DNA from: Scleroderma bovista
Taxonomy: Eukaryota; Basidiomycota; Agaricomycetes; Boletales; Sclerodermataceae
Direction of reading: 5' to 3'
Assembly: GCA_037178675.1 (NCBI GenBank)
Contig: JAYMGJ010000567.1
Location: 1-15,796, forward strand
Length of the DNA: 15,796 nucleotides
The translations under genes were made by a program, and so were the position numbers. Below, in pieces: positions 8,904-15,796 of this stretch. The notes under the pieces were generated by a model. The model saw only the letters and a list, made by a program, of their open reading frames with translations. It ran no database searches and was not told where the DNA came from. Numbering within the stretch: position 1 is the first letter of the stretch; every line of letters starts with the position of its first letter.

Positions 8904-9145
8904 TCCCTTGAGGGGAGAAATACTTTGTCTTCCATCGCCAAAAAGCCCATACCTGTCTCCAGGGACACTTCTGTAAGTATAGTGAGGTATTTGTCTAAAA
9001 TCCAGTCAATGATGGTAAGAGAATGAGTAGAAAGCAACTTACTACAGAGATTACCATCAATTTGATGCTCGGAATTGATGTGGTCATGCCATATCCTTGT
9101 GAGATTGGCAGAGGTGGTCGCTAGACCACTGGGACGGAGTACACA
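8888..9145 (-). other. minus-strand open stretch without a start (possible gene fragment)
   Basis: 85 codons are open on the minus strand, from 9145 to a TAG at 8888-8890, with no ATG until near the end. It contains HDHINSEHQIDGNL and LTIIDWILDKYL, which look like ordinary protein sequence. It abuts the outer end of the foldback structure. I do not recognise it. It could be an exon remnant or chance; nothing on the plus strand in 8904-9143 is convincing. Confidence 0.3.
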
Positions 9146-9184
9146 TCAGCAAGGTGACAATTTCTTTGACAGCACTTAGGTCCC

Positions 9185-10620
9185 TTAACAGTCTGAAATG
9201 GTCTGACATGACTTAACAGTCTGGGAGCATCTGGCATCAGACTGGGAGTTCTGGAATCAGACATTTAAGACCACTTCAGACCAGCCAGAGCAGTCAGACC
9301 CCCCAGGCAGTAAGTCAGTCAGACACTTAAGACCACCCAGACCACCCAGACCAGTCAGACCCCCCAGAGAGTAAGTCAGTCAGTCATTTAAGACCACTCC
9401 AGGCCAGTCAGATCAGTCAGACCACCCAGACAGTAAGTCAGCCAGACATGTAAGACCACCCAGACTAGTCAGACCAGTCAGACCCCCCAGACAGTAAGTC
9501 AGTCAGACATTTAAGACCCTGCCAAACATGTCAGACCAGTCAGACTGATCAGACCCACCAGACAGACAGACCATTCAGACACTCCAGACCAGTCAGAGTG
9601 GTCAGAGCAGTCAGACAGCCCAGGGTGTCAAACTATCAGAGAATCCAGGCCACTCCAGACCAGTTAGAGTGGCCAGACATACCAGACAGTCAGGCCAGTA
9701 AGACACTTCAGGCTACTCCAGACCAGTCAGACCCCACAGGTTATCAGACTATCAGACACTCCAGACCATTCCAGACCAGTCAGAGTGATCAGATTGGTCA
9801 GACCCACCAGACAGTCCAACCAGTCAGATATTTCAGGCCACTCCAGACCAGTCAGAACAGTCAAAGTGGTCAGACCCTGCAGGCAGTCAGGCCAGTCAGA
9901 TACTTCAGGCCACTCCAGAGCAGTCAGAGTTGTCAGAGTTGTCAGACCTCCTAGGCAGTCAGACCAGTCAGACACTTCAAACTGCTCTAGATCAGTCAGA
10001 GCAATCAGAGCAGTTAGTCCCCCCAGACACTCAGAGTGGTCAGTGGTCAGACCCACCAGACAGTCAGGCCAGTCAGACAGTCCAGACTGCTCCAGACTAG
10101 TCAAACACTTAAGACCCTGCCAGACATGTCAGACCAGTCAGACACTTCAGATTGTTCCAGACCAGTCAACCAGTCAGAGTGATCAGACCCCCTCAGGGTG
10201 TCAGACTGTCAGATAGTCCAGATCAGCCAGAGCAGTCAGAGCAGTCAGACCCCCTCAGACTGTCAGACTGTCAGACTGGCCAGACTGATCAGACACAGAC
10301 AGTCAGACCAGTCAGACACTTCAGACCATTCCAGACTGGTCAGACTCTCCAGCTAGTAAGGTTGTCAGATAGATAAGACCACTCAGAGTAACCAGCACAA
10401 TCAGGCCCCCCAGATAATAAGTCACTCAGAAAGTTTAGACCACCCAGACAGTAGTAAGTCAGTCAGACAATTAAGACCACTGCAGACTAGTCAGGCCAAT
10501 TAGACCACCCAGACCATCAGACTGTCAGACAGTTCATATGAGTTATAGCAGTCAGATCCCTCAGCCAGTAAGTTAGTCAGACAGTTAAGACCATTCAGAC
10601 CATTCAGACCATTCAGAAAA
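9185..10620 (+). repeat. left CAGAC minisatellite array
   Basis: About 1.4 kb of degenerate repeats of CAGAC, CAGT and CACC units, often with a 9-base period such as CAGACCAGT. The first part (about 9185-9250) has the opposite orientation (TCTG), switching at the near-palindrome TCTGGAATCAGA. At 9295-9540 a higher-order unit of 61-62 bp begins at 9295, 9356, 9418 and 9479; similar units recur near 10400-10600. The open frames across it (for example 9598-9954 and 9785-10216) are repeat artefacts rich in S, Q, T, D, R. Confidence 0.92.
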
Positions 10621-11006
10621 TGTAACTAACAGACAAAACCTAACAGTCAATCATTGTTGTTGTTGTTGTTGTTGTTGTTGTGTCTCAAGAACAAGCAATA
10701 GTGCAACAATATATTCATGTAACTAACCTATCATTATTGGGTCATCATCACCTGGGGGCACTGCCACTCGGGTGGTGGCCAATGGCATAGGAATTGCTCT
10801 AGATGAGAAAATTAGGGTTATACAAATGCAGAGGATGGGAACAAAAAATTAATACCTGCCTGTGGACACCAAGTTGACCACATGCTCACACTGGATCAAT
10901 CCAGTCAGTAATATAGTAGCAATAACATTTCAATAAAAAAGAGTCATTAAAGCAAATAATTTTTAATGTATCTGTATGACATGGACTAAATACTATACTA
11001 AATAAA
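10621..11006. other. AT-rich spacer of the left arm, no clear gene
   Basis: Unique-looking sequence between the two repeat blocks of the left arm. It includes a TTG microsatellite. On the minus strand 10848-10723 is open for 41 codons and contains RAIPMPLATTRVAVPPGDDD, after an acceptor-like TTTTCTCATCTAG; it could be a captured exon, but this is weak. The equivalent right-arm spacer is much shorter (about 12750-12870), and I see no strong similarity between them beyond AT-richness. Confidence 0.4.
10654..10680 (+). repeat. (TTG)9 microsatellite
   Basis: Nine perfect TTG units in a row, at the inner edge of the left CAGAC array. Confidence 0.95.
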
Positions 11007-11830
11007 TTGTGCCGTCACCATTGTTGTTGTTGTGATCGTCGACACAGGGTGGTGAATGGCGTTGGTTGGTGTCATCGCTGGTTGCCATCCATTACATTGG
11101 TGGTGTCATTGTCATCGCCATCGTCGCGTTGGTGGGCCAGTAGTGGTGGTGGTCAGTGTCTTGTCGTCGTCATCGATGACACAGGTGGCAGTGGTCGCAT
11201 TGTCAACACCGGTGATGGGGTCATCGTCATCGCTGGTGGTGGCCATGTCGTCGACACAGTTGGGCAGTGGTTGTGTCATTGGCCATTGTCGTCACATTGG
11301 TGGTCAACGACACCAGTGGTGGTGGTGGTGGCTGCCATCATTGTCGGTGTTGGTGGCCATGTCGACGATGATGAGGGTGGGGTTGTCATTGTCGTCCGTT
11401 GGTGGGGTCACCGTCGTCAATGCAGATGCTGGTGGGGACAACGACGTCATTGTTGTTGGTGGCCATGTCAACCTGGTGGTGGGGTCATCGGTGGCCATGT
11501 CGATGACACAACTGGTGGGGTGTCATTGTCATCACGTTGGTGGTGGCCGTCGACGTTGATGCTGGTGATAGTAAGGGTGGTGGTGGCTGTCATCATCTCG
11601 CACTCACCATTGCCGCCCTCATTCTTGTCACATCATCCTCCCCATCCTCATTGTGTCATTGTCATCTACGCAGGTATTGGTGATGGTGGGGTTGGGCGAT
11701 TGCTGGCAGTGGTGGTGTCATTGATAGTTACAATGCTGGGGCTGGCATGGTCACCATGGTGTTGTCGTTTTGACGATGACACTATAGTCATTGTCATCGC
11801 TGGGGGTGCTGCAGGTGGTCGTCAGTAGTG
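11007..11830 (+). repeat. left GTGG/TCATCGTC low-complexity block
   Basis: About 820 bp dominated by GTGGTGGT, GTCATTGTCATCG and GGCCATGTCG motifs. Two long overlapping frames (11007-11828 and 11056-11559) give Val/Gly/His-rich products that follow the repeat and have no domain, so I do not call a gene. The segment GTCAACACCGGTG (11202-11214) reappears inverted at 12697-12709, linking it to the right-arm block. Confidence 0.85.
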
Positions 11831-11863
11831 GCTGGTGGCGAAGTACTCACCTTTGTGCAGAAT

Positions 11864-11944
11864 GCGGGACTTAGAAAAAAATTGGAGTCATTGTGATTAC
11901 AAATCATGTCACAACAACTCCAAATTTCTCTACATAAGTCCCGC
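11864..11944. mobile_element. 81-bp hairpin near the centre of the foldback, MITE-like
   Basis: Ends are perfectly inverted (GCGGGACTTA at 11864-11873, TAAGTCCCGC at 11935-11944). The stem goes on with ATTGGAGT against ACTCCAAAT and TTGTGA (11891-11896) against TCACAA (11909-11914), leaving a 12-nt loop at 11897-11908. Compact, AT-rich and bounded by inverted ends, it resembles a very short MITE or the folded apex of the larger inverted repeat. No target duplication is evident. Confidence 0.6.
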
Positions 11945-12750
11945 GTCACCACTCTCATTCAACCACGACAATGATGCGTCGACCACCACCACCCACGATG
12001 ATGATGACTCACTATCAGGTACGTACCACCCATGCATGGCCTACCACTAACACATGACCATGACAGCCCCGGCATCATCATCGACGACGGTGACAATGAC
12101 GACCCCCAGGCCTAGCATCCTCTAACGGACAACCACGGACAACAACCACCCCCATCCCAATGTCATCCGATAACAACAACAACACCCAGCCCTAGCGTCC
12201 TCTAACGGACCACCACCACCCCCATCCCAGCGTCGTCCAACTACGACGCCCAGCCACCACGTCTCTAACGGATGACGACCGACACCCACAATGTCAACCA
12301 CCTCACTGACATTGACCGACCTGCATCAACGATGCAGGCAACCACCTGGATGATGCACCCCCCACCCCCTGGACAGTCCGTCATCAGCAACAATGACAAC
12401 CGCACCACCACCAATGATGCAGACAACAGTGTCAACAACCACGACAACGATCACCAATGACGATGACCGGTCCCAGTGATGATGACCAGCCCTAGCAACA
12501 CCGCCCCATGTCCCCTGTTCACCAGCACATTGCCTGAAGACAACAATGACGTTCTCCCAGCCCCAGCGTCGTCTGGTGACCACAACAACACGTGCCCCAT
12601 GTCCCCCAGCCCCAGCCATGGTGCCCCCCTGTGTCCCCCCAGCCTCGACACAGTCATCACCCCCAGTGATGATGATGTTACCACTACCCACACCTACACC
12701 GGTGTTGACGATGCAACTACTGCTACCAGCATCAATGATGCCCCCCCAAT
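11945..12750 (-). repeat. right low-complexity block (mirror of 11007-11830)
   Basis: The plus strand reads CACCACCACC, GATGATGATGAC and CCCCAGCCC, so the minus strand matches the left block in character. CTCTAACGGA recurs at about 12119, 12201 and 12262, marking a longer repeat unit of about 60-80 bp. Frames such as 12272-12460, 12326-13027 and 12476-12763 are repeat artefacts. Confidence 0.8.
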
Positions 12751-12870
12751 TTATAATATATAATATATATTTGTTGTACTGTAATGTTTTTTTTTTCACA
12801 ATTAATATAGATTTATTAACCTGAATATTGAATAAATTAAGTGGCAAAAGAAGACAGATGAATACAGCTA
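12751..12870. other. AT-rich spacer of the right arm
   Basis: Contains TATAATATATAATATATAT, a run of ten T and a short A/T-rich tail. No gene seen. Confidence 0.7.
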
Positions 12871-13500
12871 ATAGTCTGGCTGGTCTGGCTAATCTTACTA
12901 GTCTAATTGGTCTGACTGCTCTGAGTCTCTGAATTGTCTGGCCACTCTGGTCAGTCTTACTGATACTGACTTGTCTGAGTGGCCTGACTGGGCTGGCTGG
13001 TCTGGATTGTCTTAACTGTCTGACCAACTTACTATCTGAGGGGTCTGACAGGTCTGGAATGTCTGACAGTCTGGGTGATCTGATTGGGCTGGGTGGTCTA
13101 GATGGCCTGGATGGTCTTGACTGTCTGACTGACTTACAGTCTGGGTGATCTGAATGGTCTGACAGGTCTAACAGGTCTGGATGGTCTTAACTGTCTGACT
13201 GACTTATGGTCTGGGTGGTCTGACTGGTCTGACTGGTCTGGAATGGTCTGGACTGTCTGACTGTCTGACAGGCTGGGTGGTCTGAATGGTCTGAATGGTC
13301 TGAATGGTCTGGTGGGTCTGGTGGGTCTGACTGACTGCTGGTCTGACTGGTCTGACTGGTCTGGCTGGTCTGGTGGGTCTGATGGTCTGCCCATCTGGTT
13401 TCAGACACCCCTGGTCTGATGGTCTGGAATGGTCTGACTGACTTATCTGACTTATCTATCTTAACTGTCTGATTCCAGACAATCCAGACACTGTAAGAGA
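12871..13500 (-). repeat. right CAGAC minisatellite array (inverted)
   Basis: The plus strand reads TCTGACTGG and GGTCTG; the minus strand carries the same CAGAC units as the left arm, including the composite TAAGTCAGTCAGACAGTTAA. At the outer edge (about 13474-13492) orientation flips to CAGAC on the plus strand, mirroring the flip at the left outer edge. Confidence 0.92.
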
Positions 13501-13517
13501 GTTAAGAGCAATTGTCA

Positions 13518-13580
13518 CCTTGCTGATGCAGTCATCTTGATGTGAGACGATGTCAAGAGCGGCTTTGACTTCTTTACCAT
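13518..13580 (-). pseudogene. possible N-terminal exon remnant ending at the foldback boundary
   Basis: On the minus strand ACCGCCATGG gives an excellent start context, followed by 21 codons: MVKKSKPLLTSSHIKMTASA plus Arg, then TGA. The last codon overlaps a donor-like AG|GTGACA; an acceptor-like CTCTTACAG 28 nt on would make an intron too short for fungi. So this may be the first exon of a gene whose intron was invaded or expanded by the array. The same junction (..TSAR|GTGACAATT) appears at the left end of the foldback. Weak, but the start context and composition are notable. Confidence 0.35.
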
Positions 13581-13680
13581 GGCGGTTGGTGGTGGTAATA
13601 GGGCAAAGAGATGTTGCTTAGTCAGTGCTGTGTCGACAGATATTGTTGTGTAGCCAAGTGAAAGTACTCCCTAGTACTAC

Positions 13681-13766
13681 AGTAATTCACACTTACTATT
13701 AGTAATAGAAGGGAAAATATGTAATAGACACATAATAAAACAAGAACAAAAAAAAACACTGAGAAA
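13681..13766 (+). repeat. direct repeat, copy A
   Basis: About 86 bp, roughly 80% identical by eye to 13925-14009. Shared landmarks: GTAATTC at the start, ATTAGTAATA, ATATG, and AATAAAACAAGAACAAAAAA at the end. AT-rich and non-coding in appearance. Confidence 0.85.
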
Positions 13767-13919
13767 CGGTGAAGGAATGGAGTGATGTGCATGCTCATCA
13801 TCGGCGACGATGAGCAGAGGTGATTTGTCATCACGGGAGACAGCAGCAGAAGTCGCCGGGATAAGGGATAAGGCCCTGACAACAGACTCCACATACTTAT
13901 GTAACTGAGCCATGCCCAT
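13767..13919 (-). other. coding-like interval between the two direct repeats
   Basis: The minus strand from ATG 13919 reads MGMAQLHKYVESVVRALSLI and on through SPLLIVADDEHAHHS until it enters repeat copy A, where codon use stops looking like protein. About 50 residues are plausible as an exon or duplicated gene fragment. A short hairpin (TGCTCATC/GATGAGCA, 13792-13816) lies inside. I do not recognise the product. Confidence 0.3.
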
Positions 13920-13924
13920 ATGCC

Positions 13925-14009
13925 AGTAATTCTGACTTATTTATTAGTAATACAAGCAGAAATATGCATTAGATATGTAATAAAACAAGAACAAAAAAAA
14001 AGTGCTGAA
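13925..14009 (+). repeat. direct repeat, copy B
   Basis: Second copy of the 13681-13766 sequence, 244 bp downstream in the same orientation; ends in the same A-rich tract (AACAAGAACAAAAAAAAA). Confidence 0.85.
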
Positions 14010-14244
14010 CTGCAGCCTCAAGGCATCAGGACTCAGGGCACGACATCATGCCCGGGTGCGTGGCCGGTTATTGGGCATGCGCTGCCCAGTGCCCATGCAT
14101 TTCCCTCATCCAACTCTCCCTCCTTACCCACTCGTTGCTGCTCATCGCCCAGCAATCTTGGTTAGCATCGGTGAGCCCCCATGAGTGACAAGCCGTTTCA
14201 AAGTTGTACTGACATCGGTCTATTATCACCTCTTCCATAGATAG

Positions 14245-14790
14245 TCTATTCCTACTCCTTCCAACACGCCGACCGACCCCTTCTACAGCCACGAGCCCAT
14301 ATCGCGCCTATGTGCCAAATTCGTCACCCACCTCTTCGCCTGCCTGGAGTTGCCCCCATCCTCTTCTGGCTCGACAGTGAAGCTGCCTTATTTTATTGCG
14401 TACTCCCTCCATCATACAAAGCTACACTCATCGGTCATGTTTGCAGCCCTTGTCCTCCTTCAAAGACTGAAGGTGTGACCCACCGCACGGGAACCATCGG
14501 ACCACTGTCTCTTTGTATCCGCATTCATGTTGGCCAGCAAGGTCATCTGCGATGATGCCTATTCAAACAAATTGTGGTTGATCGTCATGCAGGGGATGTT
14601 CCAGCTGAGGGAGATCACCCAGATGGAGAAAGAGATGTGCCAGTATTTGGAGTGGGGATTGAACGTCGATCCAGCGACGTTGGAGGAATTCGAGGAGCAA
14701 GGAGATGGTGCACAAGGATTTTGCAAACCCTGACCCTTATCCTACTCATTCTTTCGTCAATGAAGAAGTCGTCCCCTCCCGCTCGTCGCA
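14245..14790 (+). pseudogene. Pho85-type (PCL) cyclin pseudogene
   Basis: Cyclin-box protein expected to bind a Pho85/CDK5-type kinase in cell-cycle or nutrient control. Recognised by DPFYSHEPISRLCAKF (from 14275), KLPYFIAYSLHHTKLHSS, SAFMLASKVICDDAYSNK, GMFQLREITQMEKEMCQYLE and LNVDPATLEEFEE, then MVHKDFANPDPYPTH in another frame. TGA at 14476-14478 falls where the family I recall has Arg (CGA to TGA fits). A 7-bp insertion (CAAGGAG, 14698-14704) next to a similar GAGGAG shifts the frame before the conserved MVxKDFAxP. A likely intron is 14171-14244 (GTGAGC..TAG, branch-like CTGAC), with a possible exon before it at about 14104-14170. The C-terminal tail runs into 70-bp tandem repeats. Family call is secure; subgroup is not. 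Confidence 0.85.
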
Positions 14791-15070
14791 TTTGGGTCTG
14801 GGGGATTCTTTTTCTCAATGCCGGTGTGTGGGTGCACTTGCACCCCTCCCACTCCTCTTGTTGGGTTCTGGGGGATTGTTTTGCTTGACGCCGGTGTGTG
14901 TGTGTGCTTGCACCCCTCCCGCCTGTCTTATTGGGTTCTGGGGGATTGTTTTACTTCGCGCTGGTGTGTGGGTGCACTTGTGCCCCTCCCTCCTGTCTTA
15001 TTGGGTTCTGGGGGATTGTTTTACTTCGTGCTGGTGTGTGGGTGCACTTGCGCCCTTCCCTCTGCTATGC
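14791..15070 (+). repeat. four tandem copies of a 70-bp unit
   Basis: Units start at 14791, 14861, 14931 and 15001, exactly 70 bp apart, each opening TTGGGTTCTGGGGGATT (first copy TTTGGGTCTG) and containing CTGGTGTGTGGGTGCACTTG and CCCCTCCC. Since 70 is not a multiple of 3, each copy is read in a different frame, yet all three plus frames stay largely open. The repeat starts where the cyclin C-terminal tail would be and probably replaced it. Confidence 0.95.
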
Positions 15071-15796
15071 CATTCTCCCCCACTTGTGGCCTCACCCCAT
15101 CGCGAGCCGCAGTCCTGCCGTTCAGCGCTCGGGTGCAAAGAGTGGACAGGCGACAGGTTTGTATATACATTTTTCATAGAGACTAGGTTCAAGTTATCAA
15201 GGTATCAGACACGCTGACCATGTTGCCACCATCAACCCTTCAAAGTATGGTTTTGTTCGGTCCCCGTCACACTCCCAGGGCATCCAAGTCGGCAACCTCA
15301 TCTACGGGCTTTTTATGCAAGTATCTGCACGGTTCGCTTCTTCACAGATACTGATGAGGAACAGGCCACTGCTTGCCGTCGACCCAAGCTCCCCTGTGCT
15401 GCCCCTTGTAAAATCAAACCTGTCCTCCAGATTGGCACTCCCACACACACGCTCGGCCAAATGCCTCGCGGGCACTTGTTTGCTATCAGCGTCAAACGAG
15501 CAATAGTATCCCTGTGCCCCACTGCCCTCATTTGGTTCGCCGCCAGAAACTCCCTCGTCCATGTACTCTACATCACCCCCCCGCCTCCTCTGCGTCACCC
15601 CCCACACCAATCAGCATCAAGGACCTTTCGGCCAAGATCGGTTTGGCTTCCTCATCGCCGGTGTACATGAAGTTTGGATTGGGTCAAGGCTGGTTTGCAG
15701 GTTTTTGGGCAGGGCTACTGCATGCTCAACATGTTGATTCACCGCAAGGTATGCATTTATTGTTGTTTCATATTCAGTAGGTTTATGCATCTATTC
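15071..15796. other. unassigned region with competing weak open frames
   Basis: Frame 14705-15670 on the plus strand is open except for one TGA at 15215-15217. Plus 15514-15780 contains [20 protein letters not shown] and ends near a donor-like CAAG|GTATGC. Minus 15610-15302 has MDEGVSGGEPNEGSGAQGYY. None has a domain I recognise and they overlap, so I call no gene here. Confidence 0.3.

Larger units (their letters stand above)
9144..13528. mobile_element. foldback-like element: long imperfect inverted repeat built of tandem arrays
   Basis: CATCAGCAAGGTGACAATT at 9144-9162 occurs in perfect inverted form at 13510-13528. A second inverted anchor of 21 bp with one mismatch lies just inside (9250-9270 and 13459-13479). 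Each arm then carries the same kinds of sequence in mirrored orientation: CAGAC minisatellite, AT-rich spacer, GTGG/TCATCGTC block, meeting near a hairpin at 11864-11944. Arms differ in length (about 2.7 and 1.6 kb), as unstable arrays would. Long terminal inverted repeats made of tandem repeats define Foldback elements. No transposase gene and no convincing target duplication are visible, so mobility is inferred. Confidence 0.55.

Noticed and set aside
9295..9540. CRISPR-like array
   Set aside because: The regular 61-62-bp spacing comes from a tandem minisatellite without unique spacers, in a eukaryotic context.
9598..10376. Long plus- and minus-strand open frames across the CAGAC array
   Set aside because: They follow the repeat period (Ser, Gln, Thr, Asp, Arg repeats), overlap in several frames and have no domain; repeat artefacts.
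11007..11828. 273-codon Val/Gly/His-rich open frame
   Set aside because: Low-complexity GTGG/TCATCG repeat gives open frames on both strands; no fold, no splice or start evidence.
9139..13533. Target-site duplication around the foldback
   Set aside because: Flanks (GTACA before 9144, CAGTC after 13528) do not match; no duplication of 2-9 bp is convincing.
13792..13816. Small hairpin TGCTCATC/GATGAGCA
   Set aside because: Eight-base stem inside a coding-like stretch; no context for a terminator or regulatory role.
15302..15610. Minus-strand 102-codon open frame
   Set aside because: Overlaps equally long plus-strand frames, no recognised domain or splice pattern; kept only as part of the unassigned region.

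Overview
The window looks like repeat-rich genomic DNA from a filamentous basidiomycete, most likely an Agaricomycete. Reasons: a Ty3/Gypsy chromovirus with a C-terminal chromodomain; GT-AG introns of about 50-70 nt; remains of a Pho85-type (PCL) cyclin; and pieces of a protein family that, from memory, is widespread and uncharacterised in mushroom genomes. No intact host gene can be called; almost everything is transposon, repeat or pseudogene. I cannot name the species.

Layout. (1) 1-299 and 7976-8903: one broken multi-exon gene split by a retrotransposon. (2) 300-7975: a full-length LTR retrotransposon with a 5-bp target duplication (CCAGG), gag, a single-frame pol (protease, RT, RNase H, integrase, chromodomain), a spliced antisense gene between pol and the 3' LTR, a polypurine tract and two 620-bp LTRs. 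Its control signals are readable: an 11-nt sequence near the expected mRNA 5' end is complementary to the primer-binding site (Tf1-type self-priming), and the gag stop carries an A-AAA-AAA heptamer, 6-nt spacer and hairpin, with pol in the -1 frame. The copy is dead: CG-to-TG/CA changes put stops in pol and the antisense gene and replaced a catalytic acid in RT, RNase H and integrase. (3) 8888-9145: a minus-strand open frame without a start.

(4) 9144-13528: a 4.4-kb foldback-like structure. The ends share a perfect inverted 19-mer. Each arm reads inward as a CAGAC minisatellite, an AT-rich spacer and a GTGG/TCATCGTC low-complexity block, and the arms meet near an 81-bp hairpin that looks like a tiny MITE. 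No transposase is visible. (5) 13518-14010: a short N-terminal exon candidate on the minus strand, and two direct repeats of about 86 bp around a coding-like stretch. (6) 14245-14790: a cyclin pseudogene with one stop and one 7-bp insertion, followed by four copies of an exact 70-bp tandem repeat (14791-15070). (7) 15071-15796: unassigned sequence with competing weak open frames.

How it fits together: the retroelement parts form one coherent replication unit that was inactivated, apparently by cytosine deamination at CpG. The foldback structure is a separate, non-autonomous-looking unit. The neighbouring genes carry the same kind of decay, so the whole block resembles a silenced transposon-rich island.
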